A stretch of 64,000 nucleotides of DNA from the NCBI RefSeq assembly GCF_900172255.1, contig NZ_FWFU01000001.1:372001-436000 (forward strand), given 5' to 3'. The notes under the pieces were generated by a model, which was given only the letters and a program-made list of their open reading frames with translations, was not told the origin of the DNA and did no database searches. This DNA is from Roseovarius halotolerans (GTDB lineage Bacteria > Pseudomonadota > Alphaproteobacteria > Rhodobacterales > Rhodobacteraceae). Both the position numbers and the translations under genes were made by a program. Shown here in pieces: positions 7,411-16,943 of the stretch. How positions within the stretch are numbered: position 1 is the stretch's first letter; each line of letters starts with the position of its first letter.

Positions 7411-8778
7411 TTGGATTCAACCGACACGATCCCGGACAAGCAGTGGGGCGAGCGCCTTGGCAATGCCAGCGTGCTGATCGTCGATGACGAACCCGGCATG
7501 CGCAATTTCATGATGAAGACGATCGAACCCTTCTGCGCCCATGTCGCAGAGGCCGCCGACGCCAAGGCCGCCAGTGCCTGCCTCGCCGAACGCCATTACG
7601 ACGTTATGATTCTCGACAATATAATGCCCGAGCGCAAAGGCATCGAATGGCTGGCCGAGGAACGCAGCAAGGGCGGGTTCACCGATACCATCATGGTGAC
7701 CGCCTATGCGGACCTTGAGACGGCGATCGAAGCCATGCGGGCGGGGGCCTCGGATTTCATACTCAAGCCGTTCCGCTCGAACCAGCTGCTGAACGCCATC
7801 CAGCGGTCGATAGAAATGTCGCGCTTGCGGCGCGAGAACATGCTGCTTCAACGCGAACTTGACGCAACCGACATCGGCCGCAAACGGCGTCATGAACTGA
7901 TCGGAAGTTCCGAAGTCATCGAATCCGTGCGCCAGACCCTTGCTCGTGTCGAGAATGTTTCGACCCCGGTGCTGATCACGGGTGCGTCGGGCACCGGGAA
8001 AGAAGTGGCTGCCCGGCACCTCCATGCGCATTCGTCACGCGCCAAGATGCCATTCGTGCCGATCTCCTGCGGGTCGATCCCCGCCGAGATGATTGAAATC
8101 GAACTGTTCGGCCATGCGCCCGGCGCCTTTCCGGGTGCACAGGGTGGGCGCGAGGGGTTGCTGGCCTCGGCGCAGGGCGGCACGGTGTTCCTCGACGAGA
8201 TATCGGAACTCGATGCCGCTGCCCAATCAGCGCTGCTGCGGGTGCTTGAGGATGGGCTGATCCGTCCGGTCGGCACGGAGAGGGACATCCAGCTCGACCT
8301 GCGCTTTGTTCTGGCGACCAGCCGCGACCTGACGGCAGAGGTCCGAGCGGGGCGTTTTCGTGAGGACCTGTTGTTTCGCGTGAACGTTGTCGAGATCCGG
8401 ATGCCGCCGCTCAACCGCCGGGAGACCGACGTGATCGAACTGGCCGAGCTGTTTCTTGAGGAAATCGCATCGCGCCTGCGGCTGGAGCGTCTTGAGATCG
8501 ATACCGCGACACGGGCGGCTATCCTGCGGCATACTTGGCCCGGCAACATCCGTGAATTGCGCAACTTCATCGAGCGGTCACTGATTTTCGGGAGCTTTCC
8601 GCTGGAGACGCTCGGAAATGACATGACCGATCAGCAGATCGTGCCGCTGGACCAGGTTGAGCGCCGCGAGATCCTGCGCGCGCTTGAGCAGGTTGGCGGG
8701 AATCGCACCGAGGCGGCGAAACGGCTGGGCGTGTCGCGAAAGACCATCGAACGCAAATGTGCCGCCTGGGGCGTCTGA
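7411..8778 (+). CDS. Orphan sigma-54-type response regulator (NtrC family) with altered GAFTGA loop
   Basis: The 455-residue protein has an intact receiver domain (acidic pair VDDE, phosphoacceptor Asp69 in MILDNIMP, VTAYAD, ILKPF), an AAA+ domain with Walker A GASGTGKE (191-198), Walker B GTVFLDEI, GNIRELRN, and a C-terminal Fis-type helix-turn-helix ending RLGVSRKTIERKCAAWGV. The sigma-54 contact loop reads GAFPGA (238-243) instead of GAFTGA. Translation starts at TTG 7411, directly after GGAGGGGG. No histidine kinase gene is adjacent, so the signal partner is unknown. Position suggests control of comDE, the importer, or the OFA carrier downstream. The loop change may weaken or alter sigma-54 activation; some alphaproteobacterial relatives act with sigma-70 instead. 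Confidence 0.9.
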   Translation: MDSTDTIPDKQWGERLGNASVLIVDDEPGMRNFMMKTIEPFCAHVAEAADAKAASACLAERHYDVMILDNIMPERKGIEWLAEERSKGGFTDTIMVTAYADLETAIEAMRAGASDFILKPFRSNQLLNAIQRSIEMSRLRRENMLLQRELDATDIGRKRRHELIGSSEVIESVRQTLARVENVSTPVLITGASGTGKEVAARHLHAHSSRAKMPFVPISCGSIPAEMIEIELFGHAPGAFPGAQGGREGLLASAQGGTVFLDEISELDAAAQSALLRVLEDGLIRPVGTERDIQLDLRFVLATSRDLTAEVRAGRFREDLLFRVNVVEIRMPPLNRRETDVIELAELFLEEIASRLRLERLEIDTATRAAILRHTWPGNIRELRNFIERSLIFGSFPLETLGNDMTDQQIVPLDQVERREILRALEQVGGNRTEAAKRLGVSRKTIERKCAAWGV

Positions 8779-9163
8779 TACCCGCCGCATTCCAGCGCAG
8801 GGGTGAATCGGCGCAAGAGCCCCCGGTCGACTGAGGTGAAGGCGCAGCTGACCCGGCAATGTCCCGGCACATCGCGACTTTCTTCGCAAATCCACGAAAG
8901 CCCCCGGTTTGGACAGAATGTCCCGGTTGGAGCCGGTCTGGTGACGAGCGACCGACAGAAAGTCCCGGTCACACCTGGTCCAAGCCCGCCGGAGCGTCAA
9001 AAAGTCCATCTAAGATATTGATATAAAACAATAAATATATTGACAGACTTGGTTGCGCTTGGCGAACTGTTTTTGCGGGCATGCAACAGCATGCCGCAAT
9101 GTTGGCGAGCTTTGGGTGGAGGCCAGGAAGCGCGCCAGGCACATCAATGGGAGGAAATTTGTC
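8779..9163. other. Intergenic region before the OFA carrier gene
   Basis: This 385-base region holds no convincing gene. An AT-rich patch at 9010-9045 (TAAGATATTGATATAAAAC... ending in TTGACA at 9040-9045) stands out from the GC-rich surroundings and is the likely promoter area for the carrier. I found no correctly spaced -10 or -24/-12 box by eye. Short GTCCCGGT repeats occur near 8915-8970. Confidence 0.5.
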
Positions 9164-10888
9164 ATGAGCAATGCACGCTCAGGAGGGGCATTGGGGTTCC
9201 TTTACAAGGACCACATCGTCGCCAGACCCGGCTACAATCGCTGGCGGGTGCCGCCTGCTTCGATCGCGATCCATCTTTGCATCGGCTCGGTCTATGCTTG
9301 GTCGGTCTTCAACCCGCCACTGACACGCCAGTTGGGCGTCGTGGCGCCTGCCGCCGAGGATTGGAGCCTTGGATCGGTCGTCTGGATTTTTTCTGTCGCC
9401 ATCGTGTTCCTGGGCCTTGCCGCTGCCTTTGCAGGTAAGTGGCTGGAAGAGGTCGGCCCGCGGATGGTGGGCGTGGTCGCAGCCCTGCTCTGGGGTGGTG
9501 GCTTTATCCTCGGGTCGTTTGGTATCGCGTCGCATCAGCTTTGGCTGGTGTACCTTGGCTATGGGGTCTTCGGCGGTTGCGGTCTGGGGCTTGGCTATGT
9601 CTCGCCGGTGTCGACCCTGATCCGCTGGTTCCCCGACAGGCGCGGCATGGCAACGGGCATGGCGATCATGGGCTTCGGCGGCGGCGCGATGATCGCGGCC
9701 CCGGTCAAGGGGTGGCTGTTGAACCTGTTCGAGACCACGCCCGAGTATCTGGGTGCTCAGGATGCCGTGACGACGATGGTCGAGAACGGCCGGATCTTCG
9801 CCGAAACTGCGGCCGGTAAGGTCGAGGTGGTCATCGCCTCGGCGGCGCAGGCGGCCGAACTCGGAAGCGAGGCCGGGGTCTATGTCGTCGGGACCGGTGA
9901 CACCGGCGCGGCTCAGACCTTCATGACGCTCGGTGTGGTCTACTTCATCGTGATGGTGATCGCGGCCTTCCAATATCGTGTCCCCGCAAAGGACTGGAAG
10001 CCCGAAGGATGGGAGCCGAAACCCAGCCGCTCGGGGCTTGTCACCCAGAATGACGTGCATATCGACCAGGCGATCAAGACACCTCAGTTCTGGCAGCTGT
10101 GGGTCATGCTGTGTTTCAACGTGACCGCGGGGATCGGTGTGATCGGCGTGGCCAAGACGATGATGTCGGAGATTTTCGGGACGGTGATGCCGCTGGTCGT
10201 CACCGCGGCCTTTGCCTCGACCTATGTTCTGATGATTTCGGTCTTCAACATGGTTGGCCGGTTCTTCTGGGCCTCGACCTCGGATTACATCGGGCGCAAG
10301 GCGACCTATATGTGCTTCTTCGTTCTGGGCACGCTGCTGTATCTGTCGATTCCCTACTTCGCCACGGCTGTCGCCAGCAATCCGGCCATGATCTACCTGA
10401 TCGGTTTCTATGCTGCGACGATGATCATCTTCTCGATGTATGGCGGCGGGTTCGCGACGATCCCGGCCTATCTGGCCGACATGTTCGGCACGATGCATGT
10501 GGGGGGCATCCACGGGCGGCTGCTGACGGCATGGTCGACGGCGGGTGTGCTTGGCCCGCTGGCAATCACGTCGCTGCGACAGATGTCGGTCACCAGCGCG
10601 ATCAACGATCTCGCTGCCAAAGTCGATCCGGCGGCGTTTGCCGAGAAGTTCGGCGCGCCGCTCGCGCAACTGGACCAGCTGGTCGCTGCCAAGACCGTGA
10701 CGATCTCGCGACTGATGGAGATCGCGCCTGAGGGCACCATCGACCCGACGCCAAGCCTCTACAATACAACGATGTATTGCATGGCGGCGCTGTTGGTGGT
10801 GGCATTCTTCGCCAACCTCGTCATGAGGCCCGTGAAAGAGCACCATCACCACGACGAGGCCGAATTGGCGGCCGTGCCTGTGGAATGA
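9164..10888 (+). CDS. OFA-family MFS transporter (oxalate/formate antiporter type)
   Basis: ATG 9164 (MSNARSGG) follows GGGAGGA at a good distance and gives 574 residues; the open frame extends 37 codons upstream without support. The protein has roughly twelve hydrophobic helices. PPASIAIHLCIGSVYAWSVFNPPL is the typical first helix of the OFA family, and RWFPDRRGMATGMAIMGFGGGA is its helix 4-5 loop. It is longer than the usual 420-550 residues because of a soluble insert between helices 6 and 7 and a late periplasmic-type segment, and it ends with a His/Glu-rich tail (KEHHHHDEAE). Its gene sits between the comDE regulator and the formate dehydrogenase operon, so formate or a related carboxylate or sulfonate is a reasonable cargo. 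Confidence 0.9.
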   Translation: MSNARSGGALGFLYKDHIVARPGYNRWRVPPASIAIHLCIGSVYAWSVFNPPLTRQLGVVAPAAEDWSLGSVVWIFSVAIVFLGLAAAFAGKWLEEVGPRMVGVVAALLWGGGFILGSFGIASHQLWLVYLGYGVFGGCGLGLGYVSPVSTLIRWFPDRRGMATGMAIMGFGGGAMIAAPVKGWLLNLFETTPEYLGAQDAVTTMVENGRIFAETAAGKVEVVIASAAQAAELGSEAGVYVVGTGDTGAAQTFMTLGVVYFIVMVIAAFQYRVPAKDWKPEGWEPKPSRSGLVTQNDVHIDQAIKTPQFWQLWVMLCFNVTAGIGVIGVAKTMMSEIFGTVMPLVVTAAFASTYVLMISVFNMVGRFFWASTSDYIGRKATYMCFFVLGTLLYLSIPYFATAVASNPAMIYLIGFYAATMIIFSMYGGGFATIPAYLADMFGTMHVGGIHGRLLTAWSTAGVLGPLAITSLRQMSVTSAINDLAAKVDPAAFAEKFGAPLAQLDQLVAAKTVTISRLMEIAPEGTIDPTPSLYNTTMYCMAALLVVAFFANLVMRPVKEHHHHDEAELAAVPVE

Positions 10889-10896
10889 TCGCAACG

Positions 10897-10928
10897 GTCC
10901 GGGGCGCGCGTGATCCTGCGCCCCGGAC
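10897..10928 (+). terminator. Hairpin after the OFA carrier gene
   Basis: A perfect 11-bp stem (GTCCGGGGCGC / GCGCCCCGGAC) with a 10-base loop begins eight bases after the carrier stop codon. It is followed by GACCATTTCC, only weakly T-rich. It probably ends or attenuates transcription before the LysR gene. Confidence 0.6.
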
Positions 10929-11066
10929 GACCATTTCCGCGGCGGGATACGGCGCGCGAGGCTCGATTTGCGGCACGTTGCATGGCAAGGTGTTGACGGC
11001 GCACAGCGCTTGCTCCATTGCCCGAGGTGCAATCAATCAACAGCTTTTCGATTGGAATTTTCTATC

Positions 11067-11957
11067 ATGCTCGACAAGCTTGAAATGTTCATCGCCGTGG
11101 CCCGGGAGCGCCATTTCGGTCGGGCAGCCGACAGCCTGGGGGTGACGCAGCCCACCTTGTCGGCGGGAATCAAGCAGTTGGAAGAACAGCTTGGCGTGCA
11201 GTTGATCTTTCGCGGCTCGCGCTTTGGCGGGCTGACCCCCGAGGGGCAGAGCGCGCTGGTCTGGGCGCGCCGCATCGTCGGGGACGCGCGCCAGTTGAAG
11301 GACGAGATGCGCAATACCCGGCATGGCCTGTCCGGTCGGGTGAGGATCGCGGCGATCCCGACGGCGCTGACCTGGGCGGCGCGGCTGTCGGCGATCTTCA
11401 ACGACCAGCATCCCAACGTGCGGTTCACGATCCTGTCCCGGACGTCGCGCGATATCCTGACCATGCTCGAGAATTTCGAGGCCGATATCGGAATATCCTA
11501 CATCGACAACGAACCGATGGGCCGCGTCAGCACCGAGCATCTCTATCACGAGGAATACATGCTGGTCTGCTCGGATCGCTCGTCATTCGCCTCGCAAAAG
11601 TCGGTCGGATGGGGTGAGTTGGATGGGCAAAAGCTGTGTCTTCTGACCCCTGACATGCAGAACCGCCGCATCATCAACAAGAATTTCATGGACGCCGGAA
11701 TCGCGCCGGAGGCCTGGATCGAATCCAATTCCATCGTCGCGCTTGTGTCCAATGTGGAATCAGGCGACTGGCTGACGGTGCTTCCCGCCGATATCGCGCG
11801 CTTCTTGGCAGGTGGCAAGCCATTGAAAATAATACCTCTTTCCGGTGCGGGAAGGGGGCATTCAGTGGGCCTTGTCGCCCCCTATCGCGAACCCCACACA
11901 CCGGTCATCGACGCGCTTCTTACGCAGGCGCGCCGTTTGCCCCGCTGGAACGATTGA
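11067..11957 (+). CDS. LysR-family regulator of the formate dehydrogenase operon (FdsR-like)
   Basis: ATG 11067 (MLDKLEMFIAVARERHFGRAAD) is the standard start of a LysR winged helix; the longer frame upstream adds 33 residues of no family resemblance. The 296-residue protein has the N-terminal helix-turn-helix (AADSLGVTQPTLSAGIKQLEEQLG) and a substrate-binding effector domain. It lies 95 bases upstream of fdsG on the same strand, the arrangement known for fdsR in Cupriavidus necator and its alphaproteobacterial relatives. It probably senses formate or a redox-related metabolite and controls the operon. Confidence 0.88.
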   Translation: MLDKLEMFIAVARERHFGRAADSLGVTQPTLSAGIKQLEEQLGVQLIFRGSRFGGLTPEGQSALVWARRIVGDARQLKDEMRNTRHGLSGRVRIAAIPTALTWAARLSAIFNDQHPNVRFTILSRTSRDILTMLENFEADIGISYIDNEPMGRVSTEHLYHEEYMLVCSDRSSFASQKSVGWGELDGQKLCLLTPDMQNRRIINKNFMDAGIAPEAWIESNSIVALVSNVESGDWLTVLPADIARFLAGGKPLKIIPLSGAGRGHSVGLVAPYREPHTPVIDALLTQARRLPRWND

Positions 11958-12052
11958 GAATCCTGATCGGGCCACGGAATAGCGATATTGATTGTAGGGG
12001 TGTGGATTTGGTCTGGTATCGGGACCGCAGAGGACCGGAGTTGAGGAAAGCC

Positions 12053-12529
12053 ATGCAAAGCGCAGAGCCACGGGCCGAGGATATCGAAATCCGGGCCATC
12101 ATTGACGAACATGCCGAAATGGAAGGCCCCTTGCTGCCCATTCTGCATGCCTTGCAGGAGCATTTCGGATGTGTCCCGCAGGCCGCGACGCCGATCATCT
12201 GCGATGTGCTCAACATTTCCCGCGCGGAACTGCATGGGGTCATGAGCTTCTATCACGATTTCCGCGAGGTGCCCGCCGGTCGTCACGTGGTCAGGATCTG
12301 CCGCGCCGAGGCCTGTCAGGCCATGGGCGCGAACGCGCTGGCTGATGCGGCTTTGAGTCAGCTTGGGGTCGCATGGCACGGCACGACGGCGAATGGCGCG
12401 GTGACCATCGAGCCGGTCTATTGCCTGGGGCTTTGCGCCTGCGGTCCCGCCGCGATGGTGGACGACAAGGTCGTGGGGCGTCTCGATGCATCCCGGATGT
12501 CCGAACTTCTGAAGGAGGCGGGCGCATGA
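12053..12529 (+). CDS. fdsG: NAD-dependent formate dehydrogenase, gamma subunit (NuoE-like)
   Basis: ATG 12053 (MQSAEPRAEDIEIRA) is preceded by TTGAGGAAAG and gives 158 residues, the usual NuoE/FdsG length. It has the [2Fe-2S] ligand pattern of thioredoxin-like ferredoxins: CRAEACQ followed some 40 residues later by CLGLCACGP. The subunit passes electrons within the diaphorase half of the soluble molybdenum formate dehydrogenase. Its stop overlaps the fdsB start (ATGA), so translation is coupled. Confidence 0.93.
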   Translation: MQSAEPRAEDIEIRAIIDEHAEMEGPLLPILHALQEHFGCVPQAATPIICDVLNISRAELHGVMSFYHDFREVPAGRHVVRICRAEACQAMGANALADAALSQLGVAWHGTTANGAVTIEPVYCLGLCACGPAAMVDDKVVGRLDASRMSELLKEAGA

Positions 12530-14043
12530 AGATATGGGTACCGATGGACAGCGCCGCCAAGGCGCTTGGAGCGGACACGGTGGCCGAGGCGATCGGCGCC
12601 GAGGCCGCGCGCCGTGGGCTTGAAATCGAACTGGTGCGCAACGGCACGCGCGGCATGATCTGGCTGGAACCACTGGTCGAGATCGACCGCGGTGAAGGGC
12701 GTCAGGCCTACGGGCCGATTGGTGCGGCGGATGTACCCGCTTTGCTGGACGGTGCTCTGGAAAGCCTGGGGCCGGTCGAGGATATCCCGTTCTTCGCGCG
12801 TCAGACGCGGCTGACCTTTGCACGCTGCGGCGTGATCGACCCATTGAACCTTGCGGATTACGAGGCGCATGGCGGTCTGACCGGGCTGCGCCGCGCGGCC
12901 GCGATGAGCGGCGCCGAGATCGTCAAGGAGGTCACCGACTCGGGCCTGCGCGGTCGCGGCGGCGCGGGGTTTCCGACGGGGATCAAGTGGAACACCGTTC
13001 TGGAGGCGGAAGCGCCACAGAAATACATCGTCTGCAATGCCGACGAAGGCGACAGCGGCACCTTTGCCGACCGCATGATCATGGAGGGCGACCCCTTTAC
13101 CCTGATCGAAGGGATGGCGATTGCGGGCCTTGGCGTGGGCGCGACCCGGGGGTACGTCTATCTGCGCTCGGAATATCCCGATGCGATCAAGGTCATGAAT
13201 GCCGCCGTGCAGATCGCGCGCCAGAAAGGTGTTCTGGGCAGTGATGTGCTTGGCTCTGGCCGGGCCTTCGATATGGAGATCCGGGTCGGGGCGGGGGCCT
13301 ACGTCTGTGGCGAGGAAACCTCGCTTCTCAACAGCCTCGAAGGCAAGCGCGGCGTGGTGCGTGCCAAGCCGCCGTTGCCTGCACTGGAAGGGTTCCTTGG
13401 GCGGCCGACCGTCGTGAACAACGTCATTTCGCTGGCCACGGTGCCGGTCATCTTCGAGAAAGGGGCGCAGCACTACGCCGATTTCGGACTCGGCCGGTCG
13501 CGTGGGACCGTGACCCTTCAGATCGCGGGCAACGTCGCGCGCGGCGGGCTTTTCGAGACCGCCTTCGGGATCACCCTGGGCGAGGTGGTGAATGACCTTG
13601 GCGGCGGCACCGCTTCGGGACGACCGGTCAAGGCGGTACAGGTGGGTGGCCCGCTCGGGGCCTATCTGCCGGTTGCGAAATTCGATGCGCCGCTCGGATA
13701 TGAGGAACTCGATGCCGAAGGCGGGCTGTTGGGCCATGCCGGGCTCGTGGTGTTCGACGACAGCGCCGACATGCTGGGCATGGCGCGTTTCGCAATGGAG
13801 TTCTGCGCCATCGAGAGCTGTGGCAAGTGCACGCCCTGCCGGATCGGTGCGGTGCGCGGGGTCGAGACCATTGACCGGATCGCACAGGGCGACGCCGATG
13901 CGATGCCGCTGCTGGCCGATCTGTGCGAGACCATGAAGGATGGCTCGCTTTGCGCGCTTGGCGGGTTCACGCCGCTGCCGGTGATGTCTGCCGTCACCCA
14001 TTTCCCCGACGATTTCGCGACCACGAAGGAGGCCGCAGAATGA
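12526..14043 (+). CDS. fdsB: NAD-dependent formate dehydrogenase, beta (diaphorase, NuoF-like) subunit
   Basis: ATG 12526 (MKIWVPMDSAAKAL) has GAAGGAGG upstream and overlaps the fdsG stop; the protein has 505 residues. A short thioredoxin-like N-terminal part is followed by the NuoF-type core: FMN site GLRGRGGAGFPTGIKW, NAD(H) region GAYVCGEETSLLNSLEG and the [4Fe-4S] motif ESCGKCTPCRIG. It transfers electrons from formate oxidation to NAD+. The stop overlaps the fdsA start by four bases (ATGA). Confidence 0.95.
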   Translation: MKIWVPMDSAAKALGADTVAEAIGAEAARRGLEIELVRNGTRGMIWLEPLVEIDRGEGRQAYGPIGAADVPALLDGALESLGPVEDIPFFARQTRLTFARCGVIDPLNLADYEAHGGLTGLRRAAAMSGAEIVKEVTDSGLRGRGGAGFPTGIKWNTVLEAEAPQKYIVCNADEGDSGTFADRMIMEGDPFTLIEGMAIAGLGVGATRGYVYLRSEYPDAIKVMNAAVQIARQKGVLGSDVLGSGRAFDMEIRVGAGAYVCGEETSLLNSLEGKRGVVRAKPPLPALEGFLGRPTVVNNVISLATVPVIFEKGAQHYADFGLGRSRGTVTLQIAGNVARGGLFETAFGITLGEVVNDLGGGTASGRPVKAVQVGGPLGAYLPVAKFDAPLGYEELDAEGGLLGHAGLVVFDDSADMLGMARFAMEFCAIESCGKCTPCRIGAVRGVETIDRIAQGDADAMPLLADLCETMKDGSLCALGGFTPLPVMSAVTHFPDDFATTKEAAE

Positions 14044-16934
14044 AGGATTTCATCATCCCCGACGACCGTGACATGGGCACCCCGGCAACCAAGGGTGCCC
14101 CCGTCACATTGAGCATCGACGGTTTCGACGTGACCGTGCCCGAGGGCACGTCCGTCATGCGCGCCGCCGCCGAGGCGGGCATCCAGGTGCCCAAGCTCTG
14201 CGCGACCGACAGTCTCGAGGCGTTCGGCTCGTGCCGGCTTTGCGTGGTCGAGATCGAGGGGCGACGTGGCACGCCCGCGTCCTGCACCACGCCGGTGACG
14301 CCCGGAATGGTCGTCCGGACTCAGTCCGACAAGGTGCGCAAGATCCGCAACGGTGTGATGGAGCTCTATATCTCGGATCACCCGCTGGATTGCCTGACCT
14401 GCGCCGCCAATGGCGATTGCGAATTGCAGGACATGGCCGGAATGGTCGGATTGCGCGACGTTCGCTACACCGCGCCCGAAGCTGGCACGCTGGCCAACCA
14501 TTTCGAGGCCCGCAACACAAGTGGCGAATCCAATCCGGAATGGCTGCCCAAAGACGACAGCAATCCGTATTTCACCTATGACCCCAGCAAATGCATTGTC
14601 TGCAGCCGCTGTGTGCGCGCCTGCGAGGAAGTGCAGGGCACCTTTGCGCTGACAATCGAGGGACGCGGTTTCGACAGCCGGGTGCGTGCGGGAACGCCGG
14701 CGGATGATTTCCTGACATCTGACTGCGTCAGCTGTGGCGCCTGCGTGCAGGCCTGCCCGACCGCAACCCTGCAGGAGAAGTCCGTGATCGAGATGGGCAC
14801 ACCGAACCGTTCGGTCGTGACCACCTGTGCCTACTGCGGGGTCGGATGTTCCTTCAAGGCCGAGTTGAACGGCGACCAACTGGTGCGGATGGTGCCCTAC
14901 AAGCACGGCAAGGCCAATCGCGGCCATTCCTGCGTCAAGGGCCGCTTTGCCTATGGCTATGCCAATCACAAGGACCGCATCCTGAACCCGATGATCCGCG
15001 ACAGCATCGATGAACCCTGGCGCGAGGTCGGCTGGGACGAGGCGCTGAGCTTTGCGGCGGATCGTATGCGCGGTCTGCAGGATCGCTATGGCCAGAAATC
15101 CATCGGCGTCATCACTTCGAGCCGCTGCACGAACGAGGAAACGTTCCTCGTTCAGAAACTGGCACGGGCCGTCTTTCGCAACAACAACACCGACACCTGC
15201 GCGCGGGTCTGCCATTCGCCGACCGGCTATGGCCTCGGCCAGACCTATGGCACGTCCGCGGGGACGCAGGATTTCGACAGCGTGCAATATGCCGATGTGG
15301 TGATCGTGATCGGCGCCAACCCGACCGATGGCCATCCGGTCTTTGCCAGCCGCCTGAAAAAGCGGCTTCGGGAGGGCGCGAAGCTGATCGTGATCGACCC
15401 GCGACGGATCGACCTGGTCAAATCGGCGCATATCGCGGCGTCGCATCACCTTCCGCTGCGCCCCGGCACCAATGTGGCCGTGGTCAGCGCGCTGGCGCAT
15501 GTGATCGTCACCGAGGGCCTGTTCGATGAGGCCTATATCCGCGAGCGTTGCGACTGGGAGGAATTCCAGGAATACGCCGCGTTCATCAGCGATGCCCGCC
15601 ACTCACCCGAGGCGACGGAGATGCTGACCGGTGTGCCCTCCGAGGAACTGCGCAAGGCAGCGCGGCTTTATGCGACGGGCGGCAATGGCGCGATCTATTA
15701 CGGCCTTGGCGTGACCGAGCATTCGCAAGGATCGACCACGGTCATGGGGATCGCCAATCTTGCGATGCTGACTGGCAATGTCGGGCATGAAGGTGCGGGC
15801 GTGAACCCGCTGCGCGGCCAGAATAACGTGCAAGGTTCGTGCGACATGGGGTCTTTCCCGCACGAATTGCCGGGCTACCGCCATGTGAAACTGCCCGAGG
15901 TGCGCAAGATCTTTGAGGATGCCTGGGGCGTCGAGATCGACCCGGAACCCGGCCTGCGCATCCCCAACATGCTGGACGCGGCCGTCGATGGGAGCTTCAA
16001 GGGGCTTTACTGCCAGGGCGAAGACATCCTGCAATCGGATCCGGATACCAAACATGTGGCCGCCGGTCTGGCGGCGATGGAATGCGTGATCGTGCACGAT
16101 CTTTTCCTCAATGAGACGGCGAATTACGCGCATGTGTTCTTGCCCGGCTCGACCTTCCTTGAAAAGGACGGCACCTTCACCAATGCCGAGCGCAGGATCA
16201 ACCGCGTGCGCAAGGTGATGGCGCCGAAGAATGGCTATGGCGACTGGGAGGTCACCCAGCTGCTGGCCAATGCGATGGGGGCCGGTTGGAACTATACCCA
16301 TCCCGCTCAGATCATGGAGGAGATCGCGGCGACGACGCCTTCCTTCGCGAATGTGGATTACGCCTTGCTCGAGGAGAAGGGCAGCGTGCAATGGCCTTGC
16401 AACGAGGCCAATCCCGAGGGCACGCCGATGATGCATGTGGACGGATTCGTGCGCGGCAAGGGCCGCTTCATGATCACCGAATATGTGCCCACCGACGAAA
16501 AGACCGGGCCGCGATTCCCGCTGCTGCTGACCACCGGGCGGATTCTGAGCCAGTACAATGTCGGGGCGCAGACGCGGCGCACCGAGAACGTCGTCTGGCA
16601 CGAACAGGACCTTCTGGAGATCCATCCCCATGACGCCGAAACACGTGGCGTGAAGGATGGGGACTGGGTGAAGCTGGCCAGCCGATCGGGTGAGACGGCG
16701 CTGCGCGCGACGCTGACCGACCGCGTGAGTCCCGGTGTGGTGTACACGACCTTCCATCATCCCGATACGCAGGCCAATGTCATCACGACCGACTATTCCG
16801 ACTGGGCCACGAACTGCCCGGAATACAAGGTGACGGCGGTGCAGATCAGCCCCTCGAATGGGCCGACCGACTGGCAGGAGGATTACGCCGAGCAGGCCGC
16901 GCGCTCGCGCCGTATCCTGCCCGCGGCCGAGTGA
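14040..16934 (+). CDS. fdsA: NAD-dependent formate dehydrogenase, catalytic alpha subunit
   Basis: The start ATG 14040 (MKDFIIPDDRD) gives 964 residues. An N-terminal [2Fe-2S] domain (CRLCVVEIEG) and a histidine-type cluster segment (HPLDCLTCAANGDC) are followed by two ferredoxin clusters (CIVCSRCVRAC, CVSCGACVQACP) and the molybdopterin catalytic region beginning CAYCGVGC. The active-site Mo ligand is Cys391 in ARVCHSPTG, aligned with the Sec/Cys of other formate dehydrogenases, so no selenocysteine is used. The enzyme oxidises formate to CO2 in the cytoplasm. It needs the bis-MGD cofactor sulfurated by FdhD, encoded next. Confidence 0.96.
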   Translation: MKDFIIPDDRDMGTPATKGAPVTLSIDGFDVTVPEGTSVMRAAAEAGIQVPKLCATDSLEAFGSCRLCVVEIEGRRGTPASCTTPVTPGMVVRTQSDKVRKIRNGVMELYISDHPLDCLTCAANGDCELQDMAGMVGLRDVRYTAPEAGTLANHFEARNTSGESNPEWLPKDDSNPYFTYDPSKCIVCSRCVRACEEVQGTFALTIEGRGFDSRVRAGTPADDFLTSDCVSCGACVQACPTATLQEKSVIEMGTPNRSVVTTCAYCGVGCSFKAELNGDQLVRMVPYKHGKANRGHSCVKGRFAYGYANHKDRILNPMIRDSIDEPWREVGWDEALSFAADRMRGLQDRYGQKSIGVITSSRCTNEETFLVQKLARAVFRNNNTDTCARVCHSPTGYGLGQTYGTSAGTQDFDSVQYADVVIVIGANPTDGHPVFASRLKKRLREGAKLIVIDPRRIDLVKSAHIAASHHLPLRPGTNVAVVSALAHVIVTEGLFDEAYIRERCDWEEFQEYAAFISDARHSPEATEMLTGVPSEELRKAARLYATGGNGAIYYGLGVTEHSQGSTTVMGIANLAMLTGNVGHEGAGVNPLRGQNNVQGSCDMGSFPHELPGYRHVKLPEVRKIFEDAWGVEIDPEPGLRIPNMLDAAVDGSFKGLYCQGEDILQSDPDTKHVAAGLAAMECVIVHDLFLNETANYAHVFLPGSTFLEKDGTFTNAERRINRVRKVMAPKNGYGDWEVTQLLANAMGAGWNYTHPAQIMEEIAATTPSFANVDYALLEEKGSVQWPCNEANPEGTPMMHVDGFVRGKGRFMITEYVPTDEKTGPRFPLLLTTGRILSQYNVGAQTRRTENVVWHEQDLLEIHPHDAETRGVKDGDWVKLASRSGETALRATLTDRVSPGVVYTTFHHPDTQANVITTDYSDWATNCPEYKVTAVQISPSNGPTDWQEDYAEQAARSRRILPAAE

Positions 16935-16943
16935 GGGCGCATC

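Noticed and set aside
9053..9080. Possible sigma-54 promoter (TTGGCGAACTGTTTTTGC) before the OFA carrier
   Set aside because: The GG to GC spacing is 12 bases, not the required 10.
9179..11032. Long open frame on the minus strand opposite the OFA carrier gene
   Set aside because: It is rich in Arg, His and Asp with no domain, typical of the antisense shadow of a GC-rich gene; the plus-strand carrier is clear.
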